Of a DNA stretch of 64,000 bases, positions 1 through 9,633 are shown in pieces (position 1 is the first letter of the stretch; each line of letters starts with the position of its first letter). The position numbers and the translations under genes are program-made. This DNA is from Phenylobacterium sp. (GTDB taxonomy: Bacteria; Pseudomonadota; Alphaproteobacteria; Caulobacterales; Caulobacteraceae): assembly GCF_025934275.1 (NCBI RefSeq), contig NZ_JAICYI010000003.1, positions 1-64,000 of the forward strand. The letters run 5' to 3'. The notes beneath the pieces were generated by a model. It saw only the letters and a program-made list of their open reading frames with translations. It did no database searches and was not told where the DNA came from.

Positions 1-988
1 CGGGCAACCGTTCGTGCAAGACGGCGGGATCGAGGTGATCGAGATGCAGGAAAATGTGATCCTTCTTTGGGCCGACACCGCGGCCCTCGCGGATCTCGAT
101 GGTCATGGCGCGGCTGACCATGTCGCGCGGCGCGAGGTCCTTCACCGAGGGGGCATAGCGCTCCATGAACCGCTCGCCCTCGGAGTTGGTGAGGTAACCG
201 CCCTCGCCTCTGGCGCCCTCGGTGATCAGGCAGCCGGCGCCATAGATCCCCGTCGGGTGGAACTGCACGAACTCCATGTCCTGCAGCGGCAGGCCGGCGC
301 GCAGCACCATGCCGTTGCCGTCGCCGGTGCAGGTGTGCGCCGAAGTGCAGGAGAAGTACGCCCGGCCGTAGCCGCCGCTCGCCAGGATGACCAGCTGCGC
401 CTGGAAGCGGTGCAGGGTCCCGTCGTCGAGCTTCCAGGCGGTGACGCCGCGGCAGACGCCTTCGTCCATGATCAGGTCGAGCGCGAAGTACTCGATGAAG
501 AACTCGGTCTCGTGCGCCAGCGACTGGCCGTACATGGTGTGCAGCATGGCGTGGCCGGTGCGGTCGGCCGCCGCGCAGGTCCGCTGGATCGGCGACTCGC
601 CGTAATTGCGGGTCATGCCGCCGAAGGCGCGCTGGTAGATCTTGCCGTCCTCGGTGCGCGAGAAGGGCACGCCCCAGTGCTCCAGCTCGTAGACCGCCGC
701 CGGAGCGTTGCGGACCATGTATTCGATGGCGTCCTGGTCGCCCAGCCAGTCCGAGCCCTTGACGGTGTCGTACATGTGCCAGCGCCAGTCGTCCTCGCCC
801 ATGTTGCCGAGGCTGGCGGAGATGCCGCCCTGCGCCGCGACCGTGTGCGAGCGGGTCGGGAAGACCTTGCTGATGCAGGCGGTCTTCAGCCCGGCCTGGG
901 CGCAGCCGAGCGCCGCGCGCAGTCCCGAGCCGCCGGCTCCCACCACGACGACGTCGTACCTGTGATTGATGAACTCGTAGGTCGCCAT
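1..988 (-). CDS. sdhA: Succinate dehydrogenase flavoprotein subunit SdhA (partial, C-terminus outside window)
   Basis: Oxidises succinate to fumarate in the TCA cycle and passes electrons to the quinone pool as the flavoprotein of membrane-bound complex II. About 329 N-terminal residues are visible; the family usually has about 590-600, so the 3' end lies beyond base 1. The N-terminus begins [20 protein letters not shown], a Rossmann FAD motif (GAGGSG, residues 17-22), followed by the [11 protein letters not shown] segment in which His48 is the expected covalent FAD attachment site. ATG at 988 lies 7 bases after the sdhD stop, so this is the third gene of a sdhC-sdhD-sdhA operon (sdhB would be expected off the left edge). 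Confidence 0.95.
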   Translation of the reverse strand, partial: MATYEFINHRYDVVVVGAGGSGLRAALGCAQAGLKTACISKVFPTRSHTVAAQGGISASLGNMGEDDWRWHMYDTVKGSDWLGDQDAIEYMVRNAPAAVYELEHWGVPFSRTEDGKIYQRAFGGMTRNYGESPIQRTCAAADRTGHAMLHTMYGQSLAHETEFFIEYFALDLIMDEGVCRGVTAWKLDDGTLHRFQAQLVILASGGYGRAYFSCTSAHTCTGDGNGMVLRAGLPLQDMEFVQFHPTGIYGAGCLITEGARGEGGYLTNSEGERFMERYAPSVKDLAPRDMVSRAMTIEIREGRGVGPKKDHIFLHLDHLDPAVLHERLP

Positions 989-995
989 GGGTCCC

Positions 996-1382
996 TCACG
1001 CGCCGCTGAGCGCGACCTTCAGGATGGAGAAGACGGCGAGCGCACCGGCCAGCCCGCAGACGAAGAGGTTGAGGACCAGCAGCGCCGTCTTGCCGACGCC
1101 GGTCTCGACATAGTCCTCGATCACCACCCGCAGCCCGGCCTGCATGTGCCAGAAGCTGACCACCAGGGTGAGCGCCATCAGCACGGCGTTCAGCGGCTGG
1201 GTGATCCAGGCCACTGCGAAGCCGTAGTCGCCGGCCGCGAGCCTGAGGACCGCGAACACCGCCCACAGGGTCAGCGGCACGAGGGCGATCGCGCCCACCC
1301 GCTCGGAAATCCAGTCGCCGACGCCGTGCTTGGCCGATCCCAGTCCGCGGGCGCGCGACAAGGGGGTGCGATAGCTCGACAT
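996..1382 (-). CDS. sdhD: Succinate dehydrogenase membrane anchor subunit SdhD
   Basis: 128-residue hydrophobic anchor of complex II, which with SdhC binds haem b and quinone. It begins [20 protein letters not shown], typical of alphaproteobacterial SdhD. Three membrane segments are visible (about residues 30-50, 60-82 and 98-122). The second contains the SFWHMQAGL stretch, whose His is the likely haem ligand by family analogy. The ATG at 1382 shares one base with the sdhC stop (TGATG), indicating translational coupling. A longer in-frame reading exists upstream but would overlap sdhC, so it is rejected. Confidence 0.92.
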   Translation of the reverse strand: MSSYRTPLSRARGLGSAKHGVGDWISERVGAIALVPLTLWAVFAVLRLAAGDYGFAVAWITQPLNAVLMALTLVVSFWHMQAGLRVVIEDYVETGVGKTALLVLNLFVCGLAGALAVFSILKVALSGA

Positions 1383-1789
1383 CAGATCGCTCCGGTCATG
1401 GCGGCGATCACCCAGATCGCGATGGACGCGGCGAGCGCGAAGGCGATCACCAGCACCGCCGAGGCGTTGGCCGTCTTGATATCGAAGCCCCGGCCCGTGT
1501 CCCACACCAGGTGCCGCACGCCATTCGCGAGATGGTAGAAGAAGCTGACGGTCAGACCGAACATCACCACCAGGCCGATCGGCGAGGCCATGACCGCCTT
1601 GAAGGCGGCGTAGGCGTCGGGGCCGCTGGCGAGCGAGATCGCCCACGCCGCAGCGATCAGCGCCGCGACGTAGAGCGCGACGCCAGTGACCCGGTGGGCG
1701 ATCGAGGCGGCCATGGTGATGTGCCAGCGCCACACCGAGACGAAGGGGGAGAGCGGGCGTTCGCGCCCTGCCTTGGTGGCGTCCGTCAT
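1382..1789 (-). CDS. sdhC: Succinate dehydrogenase cytochrome b556 subunit SdhC
   Basis: First gene of the sdh operon, a 135-residue membrane anchor of complex II. The family signature RPLSPFVSVWRWHITMAASI, with SP..VWRW..TM..SI.HR, lies near residues 11-32, and a second motif, FYHLANGVRHLVWD (about residues 78-92), contains the haem-ligand His candidate. Three membrane spans are visible. The start is ATG at 1789. Another in-frame ATG two codons upstream (1795) lies only 4 bases after a GGAGG, while 1789 lies 10 bases after it, so either is possible. A promoter is visible about 30-60 bases upstream. Confidence 0.92.
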   Translation of the reverse strand: MTDATKAGRERPLSPFVSVWRWHITMAASIAHRVTGVALYVAALIAAAWAISLASGPDAYAAFKAVMASPIGLVVMFGLTVSFFYHLANGVRHLVWDTGRGFDIKTANASAVLVIAFALAASIAIWVIAAMTGAI

Positions 1790-1823
1790 GACCATCGGGC
1801 CTCCCGCACCCGCTTGACCCCGG

Positions 1824-1851
1824 CTTTTAAGCGCAAGCCCCGGGGTGTCAA
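1824..1851 (-). promoter_or_regulatory. Promoter of sdhCDA operon
   Basis: Reading the minus strand, TTGACAC (1851-1845), 12 bases, then GCTTAAAAG (1832-1824). This fits the known Caulobacter housekeeping promoter (TTGACGS, 10-14 bases, GCTANAWC). Transcription would start near 1817, giving a leader of about 25 bases with GGAGG before sdhC. The -35 and -10 regions fall on the two arms of an imperfect inverted repeat (1814-1826 with 1835-1851). Confidence 0.6.
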
Positions 1852-1966
1852 CGAAGCCTCCAGCGCGCCCGTACCATCCTTCGCGAGGACCGAAACGAGA
1901 CGCCGTTTCCACCTCTCGGACAATGCGTGATTGCTGTAGGTTTCCTTCGCAGATCGCGAAGGCCCC

Positions 1967-2875
1967 ATGCGCTACGACCTCACCGACCTCAGGCTGTTCT
2001 GCGACGTCGTCGAAGCCGGCTCGATCACCGGCGGGGCGCATCGCAGCGCGCTCGCGCTCGCCGCCGCCTCGACCCGCATCCGCCGCATGGAGGAGGCGCT
2101 CGGCGCGCCGCTGCTGATCCGCTCGCGCCAGGGGATCACTCCCACCGAGGCGGGCCGCACGCTGCTGAGGCATGCGCGCGCCATGCTGGCCCAGAGCGCC
2201 CGCCTGCGGGAGGACCTGGGCGCGTTCGCCGGCGGCCTCTCCGGCGAGGTGCGGCTGCTGGCCAACACCAATGCGCTCACCGAATTCCTGCCGGAGGCGC
2301 TGTCGTCGTTCCTGGCCGAGCACCCGCAGGTCAGCGTCGACCTGGAGGAGCGGCTGTCGGACGAGATCGTCGGGCTGATCGCGGAGGGCGTCGCCGACGT
2401 GGGCATCGTGGCCGGCACGGTCGATATCGGCGCGCTCGCCACCTATCCGTTCCGCTCCGACCGCTTCGTGGTGGTGACGGCGGCGGACCATCCGCTGGCG
2501 GCGCGCGGCCGCGTCCCCTTCGCCGAGGTGCTGGACTGCGAGTTCGTTGGGCTCGACCGGGCGAGCTCCCTGCAGCGGTTCCTTGCCGCCCGCGCCGCTC
2601 GCGAGGGGCGCCCGCTGCGCCTGCGCGTGCAGCTCCGCTCGTTCGACGCGGTCTGCCGGCTGGTGGAGTGCGGCGTGGGCGTGGGCGTGGTGCCGCAGAC
2701 CACAGCCGCGCGCGCGGCGAGAACCATGCGGCTGGGCGTCGTCGAGCTCGCCGACGAGTGGGCCGTCCGCGAGTTGAAGATCGTCATCCGCGCCGAGGCG
2801 GAGCTCCGCCCCTACGCCCGCCAGCTGGTCGAGAGCTTGAGAGCCTCAGACGCGCATCTCTCACGGCCAGGCTAG
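1967..2875 (+). CDS. LysR-family transcriptional regulator
   Basis: 302 residues, the usual LysR length. The N-terminal winged helix-turn-helix (residues 1-60) has the LysR pattern RLFCDVVEAGSITGGAHRSA followed by STRIRRMEEALGAPLL. The C-terminal substrate-binding domain (about residues 90-295) starts at GEVRLLANTNALTEFLPEAL. ATG at 1967 follows a GAAGG. The gene is divergent from sdhCDA, and LysR proteins often control a divergent neighbour, but nothing in the sequence ties it to sdh. Its effector is unknown. Its stop overlaps that of the convergent gene downstream in the palindrome CTAG. Confidence 0.9.
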   Translation: MRYDLTDLRLFCDVVEAGSITGGAHRSALALAAASTRIRRMEEALGAPLLIRSRQGITPTEAGRTLLRHARAMLAQSARLREDLGAFAGGLSGEVRLLANTNALTEFLPEALSSFLAEHPQVSVDLEERLSDEIVGLIAEGVADVGIVAGTVDIGALATYPFRSDRFVVVTAADHPLAARGRVPFAEVLDCEFVGLDRASSLQRFLAARAAREGRPLRLRVQLRSFDAVCRLVECGVGVGVVPQTTAARAARTMRLGVVELADEWAVRELKIVIRAEAELRPYARQLVESLRASDAHLSRPG

Positions 2876-3165
2876 CCATAGGCGCCGCGCAGGACCCCGC
2901 GCAGCACGGCAATGGCCACCAGCACCGCGAAGCCCGCAGCCATTCGCGCCCCGCCGCGCCGGCCGGCATGGGCGTAACCAACGCCGAACATTCCGGTCAG
3001 CACCCAACCGAAGAAGCCGACGGTTGCAAAATTGAGACGGATCGCGTGGCCGAAAAGCTGGAAGAGCCCTCCCCAGGCGAAGAACAGCGCGAGCGAGGTC
3101 GCTATGATCAGGGCGCCGATCGTCTTTTGGCTTCGCGTCGCCGGAGCATCCATCTCCGCCTTCAT
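2872..3165 (-). CDS. Small hydrophobic membrane protein, function unknown
   Basis: 97 residues, not recognised. Three hydrophobic segments are visible: about residues 15-40 (IGALIIATSLALFFAWGGLF), 45-65 (VGFFGWVLTGMFGVGYAHAG) and 73-92 (MAAGFAVLVAIAVLRGVLRG). ATG at 3165 was chosen because GGAG lies 10 bases upstream; an internal ATG at 3153 is the alternative. The gene is convergent with the LysR gene, sharing the four bases CTAG, and lies downstream of zapE on the same strand after a gap of about 110 bases. No catalytic motif is visible. Confidence 0.6.
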   Translation of the reverse strand: MKAEMDAPATRSQKTIGALIIATSLALFFAWGGLFQLFGHAIRLNFATVGFFGWVLTGMFGVGYAHAGRRGGARMAAGFAVLVAIAVLRGVLRGAYG

Positions 3166-3274
3166 GAGTCGAGCACTCCGGCATCCCATCTGCGCGCGTC
3201 CTATTCCGACACCGTTGATATTTGATGGAACGATGAGGCCCGGGACGGTCTCCTCACAGGTCGCAGTCGAAGGG

Positions 3275-4399
3275 CTACTCGCGATCCTCCAGCCACTCGG
3301 CCGAGCGCATCTCCTGCAGGCGCGAGGCGGTGCGCTCGAATTCGAAGGCGCCGTCGCCCGCCGGATAGAGCTGCGAGGGCTGACCATCGGCGAGCACGAT
3401 CAGCTTCGTTCGCGCCTCGTAGAGCGCATCGATCAGGATCACGAACCGGCGCGCCTCCTCGCGCCGGTTGGACGTGAGCTTGGGCACATCCTCCAGGAAG
3501 ACGGTGTGGAACGCCTCGGCCAGCGCCACATAGTCGTTGGGGCCCAGCGCGACCGAGCAGAGGCTCGCGAAGCTCGCACGCAGCAGCCCGCCGGCCGCGT
3601 GGGGCAGGATCATCTTGCGGCCCAGCACCTCCAGCGTCGCGCCGCTCTCCTCCTCCTTGCCCAGCATGTCGCGCCAGAGCCGATCGAAGCTGCGCTCGTT
3701 ATCCGGATCGATCGCCGAGAACCAGGCGCCGGCCGCCCTCAGCCGATCGAGCCGGTAGTCGTGACGACCGCCCACCTCCACGATCTCAACCTTGGCCTTC
3801 AGGAGCTCGATGAACGGCAGGAAGAGCTGCCGGTTGAGGCCGTTCTTGTAGAGCTCGTCGGGCGGGCGGTTCGAGGTCGCGACCAGGGTCACGCCGGCTT
3901 CGAACAGGGCCTCGAACAGGCGGCCCAGGATCATCGCGTCGGCGATGTCGGTGACCTGGAACTCGTCGAAGCAGAGCAGGCGCGCCCGCTCGGCGATCAA
4001 TGTCGCCACCGGCGGAATCGGATCGTCGCCTTTGGCCTGGCCGAAGCGCGCCCTGCGCTCGGCGGGCGAGCCCTTGCGCCAGGCGTCGATCAGCCTGTGG
4101 ATTTCGCCCATGAAGACATGGAAGTGGGTTCGTCGCCGCGGCTCTGCGACCGCCGTCTCGAAGAACAGGTCCATGAGCATGGATTTCCCACGCCCTACGG
4201 GGCCGAACAGATAAAGCCCCCGCGGCGCCGCCTCCGACTTCCTGAACAGCCGCTTCAGACCCGTGGACGGGGCCGTGGCCTCCGCGAGCTCTCCCTCCAG
4301 CCGCAGGAGCGCACGCAAGGCCGCGTCCTGGGCCGCATCAGGCCGGATCTCGCCCGCGGCCAGGCGCTCGTCATAGGCGGCTCGCAGCGCGGACGGCAT
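3275..4399 (-). CDS. zapE: Cell division protein ZapE (AFG1/LACE1-family ATPase)
   Basis: 374-residue P-loop ATPase of the AFG1/ZapE family. In E. coli ZapE acts at the Z-ring under stress, and the mitochondrial relatives assist respiratory complexes. Walker A is GPVGRGKS (residues 66-73) and Walker B LLCFDE (141-146), followed by the family-typical FQVTDIADAMILGRLF and TSNRPPDELYKNGLNR. The length matches the family (about 370). In alphaproteobacteria zapE often lies near TCA genes, consistent with sdh nearby. It is divergent from the small acidic gene at 4489. Confidence 0.92.
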   Translation of the reverse strand: MPSALRAAYDERLAAGEIRPDAAQDAALRALLRLEGELAEATAPSTGLKRLFRKSEAAPRGLYLFGPVGRGKSMLMDLFFETAVAEPRRRTHFHVFMGEIHRLIDAWRKGSPAERRARFGQAKGDDPIPPVATLIAERARLLCFDEFQVTDIADAMILGRLFEALFEAGVTLVATSNRPPDELYKNGLNRQLFLPFIELLKAKVEIVEVGGRHDYRLDRLRAAGAWFSAIDPDNERSFDRLWRDMLGKEEESGATLEVLGRKMILPHAAGGLLRASFASLCSVALGPNDYVALAEAFHTVFLEDVPKLTSNRREEARRFVILIDALYEARTKLIVLADGQPSQLYPAGDGAFEFERTASRLQEMRSAEWLEDRE

Positions 4400-4488
4400 C
4401 GCGATCCCGCCTAGCCGCGCCGCGCCCGTTCGGCAAGGAACAGCGCGGCGCGCGGGGGGTTGAGGCCTCAGGCAGAAGGAGAGGTCCC

Positions 4489-4935
4489 ATGGCCGAAGAC
4501 GACCGCACCTTTCGCACCTCGACCCCAGCCGCCAACCGCGCCGAGAGGCAGGGCCTGGGCCTGGGCCAGAAGGAGCTGAACGCGCAGCGGGCGGCGAACC
4601 CCGACAAGCACGCGACCGACCCGCAGCGCCTGGAGCCGTTCGATCAGAGCCGGGAGGCGACGCCTGGCGACGACGCGGGCGGATCGGCTATCGATGACCG
4701 CGACGCCGCGGGGATCGACGACGCCGGCGACCTCGGCGCCAGCACGCCGGCGGGTGTCGACATCCACGATGTGGGCCAGGACGACGATCCCGAGCAGGAC
4801 TGGGGCGAGGGCGGCGACGAGTCGATGACGCGCTCGGCCAATCACAGCCGCCGCGGCGTCAAGACCGAAGCCGAGCGCGGCCAGGGCCGGCGCACCCGCC
4901 AGCTCAACAAGGACATCGTCAGCCGGCGGACCTGA
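4489..4935 (+). CDS. Acidic, disordered hypothetical protein
   Basis: 148 residues, unrecognised. The protein is rich in Asp, Glu, Gly and Arg, without hydrophobic stretches long enough for a membrane segment or a compact core. Residues 60-115 are strongly acidic (for example DDPEQDWGEGGDES) and the last 35 residues are basic. An AGAAGGAGAGG ribosome-binding stretch sits just before the ATG at 4489. It converges on mmsA with one base between the stops. It may be a stress or DNA-associated protein, but the sequence gives no proof. Confidence 0.6.
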   Translation: MAEDDRTFRTSTPAANRAERQGLGLGQKELNAQRAANPDKHATDPQRLEPFDQSREATPGDDAGGSAIDDRDAAGIDDAGDLGASTPAGVDIHDVGQDDDPEQDWGEGGDESMTRSANHSRRGVKTEAERGQGRRTRQLNKDIVSRRT

Positions 4936-4936
4936 G

Positions 4937-6433
<1,497 letters not shown>

Positions 6434-6511
6434 GGCCGGCGTTTTAGGCCCGCCGGGGGCGGACGGCTAGGGGAGTTGCCCGCCCGGCGCGACACGGCGC
6501 ATCCTTCCCCC

Positions 6512-7384
6512 ATGACGGCGCTCCCGCACGCCCAGGTCCTGCCCCGCGGCGGCGGCCATGACCACATCGTCGACGTGCTGATCGTCGAGCGGGCCCCGAA
6601 ACTGTCGGCGACGCCGCTCTGGCCGATCCTCAGACCGCTGCTCTACCGGATGCTCGACTACGCCAAGGCGCGCCGAATGGCCGACGCCATTGCGCCGATG
6701 CCAGGACCTCAGGCGTTGGCGCACATATCGGAGCTCCTGAAGCTCGAGACCGCCACGACGGGCCTGAAGCGCATACCGCGCAGGGGGCGCCTCATCGTGG
6801 TGTGCAACCACCCGACCGGCATCGCGGACGGAATCGCGGTCTATGACGCTCTGAAGGCGATCCGGCCGGACCTGTGCTTCTACGCCAACTCCGACGCGCA
6901 CCGCGTTTCGCCGCGGCTGACGGAGGTGCTGATCCCGGTGGAGTGGGTGGAGGCCAAGCGCACGCGCGAGCGCACCCGGCTCACCCTGCAGCTCACCAAG
7001 GAGGCGCTCGAGGCCGAGCGTTGCCTGGTCATCTTCCCGTCCGGGCGGCTCGCGCGGCGCGGCGCGGACGGCCGGCTCTCCGATCCGCCGTGGGCGCCGA
7101 CGGCCATCTCCCTCGCCCGTCGTCACGAGGCGCCGATCGCCCCGATTCACGTGGCCGGGCCGTGGTCGGGCCTGTTCCACCTCTTCGACCGCTTCTCTCC
7201 CGAGCTGCGCGACATCACCCTGTTCCACGAACTGCTCAACAAGGAGGGCGGCGCGTTCCGCCTCACCGCGGGGCCGGCGATCCCGCCGGAGGCGCTCTAC
7301 GGCGAGGCCGCAGAGGTGGTCGAACGGCTGAAGGGCTACGTCGAGCGGGCCCTGCCGCAGCATCCCGGCCAAGCCTTCGCATGA
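6512..7384 (+). CDS. 1-acyl-sn-glycerol-3-phosphate acyltransferase-like protein (PlsC fold)
   Basis: 290 residues. Resembles glycerolipid acyltransferases: a block with His100 and Asp106 in VVCNHPTGIADG and a second block, IFPSGRLARRG, equivalent to the FPEG/FPSGR motif. The usual motif is His-X4-Asp; here it reads His-X5-Asp, so it is a variant subfamily or possibly changed in activity. No clear transmembrane helix is present. ATG at 6512 begins MTALPHAQVL; much longer upstream readings run antisense through mmsA and are rejected. The stop overlaps the tsaE start (ATGA), so the two are co-transcribed. Confidence 0.7.
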   Translation: MTALPHAQVLPRGGGHDHIVDVLIVERAPKLSATPLWPILRPLLYRMLDYAKARRMADAIAPMPGPQALAHISELLKLETATTGLKRIPRRGRLIVVCNHPTGIADGIAVYDALKAIRPDLCFYANSDAHRVSPRLTEVLIPVEWVEAKRTRERTRLTLQLTKEALEAERCLVIFPSGRLARRGADGRLSDPPWAPTAISLARRHEAPIAPIHVAGPWSGLFHLFDRFSPELRDITLFHELLNKEGGAFRLTAGPAIPPEALYGEAAEVVERLKGYVERALPQHPGQAFA

Positions 7385-7836
7385 GGCTCGCCGACGAGGC
7401 CGCCACGGCCCGGCTGGGCGCCGCGCTCGCCGGCCTGCTCCGGCCCGGAGAGAGCGTCTGCCTGTCGGGTCCGCTGGGCGCCGGCAAGTCGACGCTGGCG
7501 CGCGCCCTGGTCCGCGCGCTGACCTCGCCGGCCGAGGAGGTCCCGTCGCCCAGCTTCACCCTGGTGCAGTTCTACGAAGGCCCGCGACTGCGTGTCGCCC
7601 ATTTCGACCTCTATCGGCTCTCGAACCCGGACGAGGCCTATGAGATCGGTCTGGACGAGGCGCTGGAGGAAGGGGCCGCGATCATCGAGTGGCCGGAGCG
7701 GCTGGCGGGCCGCCTGCCCGCCGACCGACTCGATGTAGAGATCGCCTTCGAGGGCGCGGGCCGCCGCGCACGGCTGATCCCGCATGGCGCCTGGGAAGGA
7801 CGCAAGCTTGAGTTTGGCTCCCGTTCCGCATCGTGA
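7381..7836 (+). CDS. tsaE: tRNA threonylcarbamoyladenosine biosynthesis ATPase TsaE
   Basis: 151-residue P-loop ATPase needed with TsaB and TsaD to make the t6A37 modification on ANN-decoding tRNAs. Walker A is GPLGAGKST (30-38). The family motif PSPSFTLVQFYEG follows, then HFDLYRL and IIEWPERL near the C-terminus. ATG at 7381 overlaps the upstream stop by four bases. In Caulobacterales tsaE heads the amgK-murU-addB-addA string, as here. Confidence 0.93.
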   Translation: MRLADEAATARLGAALAGLLRPGESVCLSGPLGAGKSTLARALVRALTSPAEEVPSPSFTLVQFYEGPRLRVAHFDLYRLSNPDEAYEIGLDEALEEGAAIIEWPERLAGRLPADRLDVEIAFEGAGRRARLIPHGAWEGRKLEFGSRSAS

Positions 7837-8911
7837 CGCCGAGAAGGCCGGCTTCCTGCGGGCCCACGGGTTCGGCGCGGCGGTCCGCGAGCCGTTGAGC
7901 GGCGACGCCTCGACGCGCGCCTACGAGCGGCTGCGCCTGCCCACCGGCGCGAGCCTGATCTTCATGGACCAGCCGCCGGCGCTGGAGAGCGCGCCCTGTC
8001 CGCCGGACGCCACGCCGGCCGAGCGCACGGCGGCCGGCTACAACGCCCTGGCCCGGCTCGCCGCCGGCCGCGTCGACGCCTTCATCGCCACGGCCGGCTG
8101 GCTGCGCGCCCAGGGCCTCTCGGCGCCTGCGGTGCTGGCGTCCGATGCGGCGCGCGGGCTGGCGGTGCTGGAGGATCTCGGCGACGACCTGTTCGCCCGC
8201 CTGATCGAGGCCGGCCAGGCCGAGGCGCCGCTCTACGACGACGCCGTCGCAGCGCTCGCCAGGATGCACGCCGTCAGCCCGCCCGACGTGCTCGCCTACG
8301 ACGGCGCGGTCTGGCCGCTCCTGACCTACGACGAGACGGCGCTCGCCACCGCCGAGCGGCTGTTCGTCGAGTGGCTGCCGAGGCTGAAGCCCGAGATCGC
8401 GCTCGGTCCCGACGCGGTCGCCGAGTGGGAGGCGATCTGGGGCCCGATCCGCGCCCGCGGCGCGGCCGGCGCGAGCGTCTTCTGCCATCGCGACTACCAC
8501 GCCGAGAACCTGATCTGGCTCCCGGATCGGCAAGGCGCGGCCCGCGTCGGCCTGCTCGACTTCCAGGACGCGCTGAGGGCCCATCCGGTATGGGATCTCT
8601 CGATGCTGCTGCACGACGCCCGGCGCGATGTCTCGGCGGACCTCGAGACGCACGCGCTCGAGCGCTATTTCCGGCTGCGTCCGGAGGCCGACCGTGCGCA
8701 GATGCTGGCCGACTACCACGCGCTGGGGGCGCTCAACATCGTGCGCATCATCGGCATCTTCGCCCGTCTCGTGACACGCGACGGCAAGCCCCGCTACGCC
8801 AGCTTCCTGCCGAGGCTCTGGGGCTATCTCGACCGGTGCCTCGCCGATCCGGCCCTCGCCGACCTAAAGGCCTGGCTGGACCGCCACATTCCCGCCGAGG
8901 CGCGCGCATGA
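7808..8911 (+). CDS. amgK: N-acetylmuramate/N-acetylglucosamine kinase AmgK (anomeric sugar kinase)
   Basis: 367-residue aminoglycoside-phosphotransferase-fold kinase. AmgK phosphorylates MurNAc (and GlcNAc) at C1 in the peptidoglycan recycling shunt that feeds MurU. The kinase loop is CHRDYHAENLIW (His-x-Asp-x4-Asn) and the metal-binding Asp lies in LLDFQDA. TTG at 7808 was chosen because GGAAGGA sits 7 bases upstream. An in-frame ATG at 7784 would add eight residues but has no ribosome-binding site and overlaps tsaE by 53 bases. The stop overlaps the murU start. Confidence 0.87.
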   Translation: MSLAPVPHRDAEKAGFLRAHGFGAAVREPLSGDASTRAYERLRLPTGASLIFMDQPPALESAPCPPDATPAERTAAGYNALARLAAGRVDAFIATAGWLRAQGLSAPAVLASDAARGLAVLEDLGDDLFARLIEAGQAEAPLYDDAVAALARMHAVSPPDVLAYDGAVWPLLTYDETALATAERLFVEWLPRLKPEIALGPDAVAEWEAIWGPIRARGAAGASVFCHRDYHAENLIWLPDRQGAARVGLLDFQDALRAHPVWDLSMLLHDARRDVSADLETHALERYFRLRPEADRAQMLADYHALGALNIVRIIGIFARLVTRDGKPRYASFLPRLWGYLDRCLADPALADLKAWLDRHIPAEARA

Positions 8912-9633
8912 CCTCGGGCCCGAAGACCGCCATGGTGCTGGCCGCGGGGCTCGGCACCCGCATGCGGCCGCTGACCGACCACAAGCCCAAGGCGCTGGTG
9001 GAGGTGGCCGGCAAGACGCTGATCGATCACGTCCTCGACCGGCTGCGCGACGCAGGCGTCGAGCGCGCCGTGGTCAACGTGCACCACTTCGCCGAGCAGG
9101 TGGAGGCGCACCTCGCCAGGCGCAGCGACCTGGAGCTGCTGATCTCCGACGAGCGGGAACGGCTGCTGGATTCCGGCGGCGGCATTCAGCGCGCCCGGCC
9201 GCTGCTGGGCGAGGCCCCCATCTGGGTCGCCAACATCGATTCGCTTTGGCTGGAGGGGGCGACACCCGCTCTGGAGACCGTCAAGCGCGCCTGGGCCCCC
9301 AAGGCCATGGACCTGCTGCTGATGGTGGTGCGCCGCGGCCACGGCATCGGCTTCGAAGGGCCGCAGGGCTTCTTCATGGACGCGGCGGGCCGGCTCACCC
9401 ATTCGACCTCGCCGGAGGTGGTCACCCCGTTCGCCAATGTGGGGGTCGGCATCCTCAAGCCGCAGGTGCTCGATCCCGAGCCTGGGGAGGAGCCGTTCCC
9501 CATCCAGCCCGTCTGGCGCCGGCTGCAGGCGCAGGGCCGCCTGCATGGCGCGGCCATGGAGGCGTTCTGGATGCACGTCGGCGATCCCGCCGCGCGCGAC
9601 GCCGCCGAGGCGAGGCTCAAGGAGCTGACGTGA
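8908..9633 (+). CDS. murU: N-acetylmuramate alpha-1-phosphate uridylyltransferase MurU
   Basis: 241-residue nucleotidyltransferase. Makes UDP-MurNAc from MurNAc-1-P and UTP, completing the AmgK-MurU recycling route that bypasses MurA. The nucleotide-binding signature VLAAGLGTRMRPLTDHKPK is at residues 10-28, LLDSGGGIQ and the metal-site Asp in VANIDSLW follow. The start overlaps the amgK stop (ATGA), and its own stop overlaps the GTG of addB. Adjacency to AmgK is the main reason for choosing MurU over other sugar-1-phosphate nucleotidyltransferases. Confidence 0.88.
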   Translation: MTSGPKTAMVLAAGLGTRMRPLTDHKPKALVEVAGKTLIDHVLDRLRDAGVERAVVNVHHFAEQVEAHLARRSDLELLISDERERLLDSGGGIQRARPLLGEAPIWVANIDSLWLEGATPALETVKRAWAPKAMDLLLMVVRRGHGIGFEGPQGFFMDAAGRLTHSTSPEVVTPFANVGVGILKPQVLDPEPGEEPFPIQPVWRRLQAQGRLHGAAMEAFWMHVGDPAARDAAEARLKELT

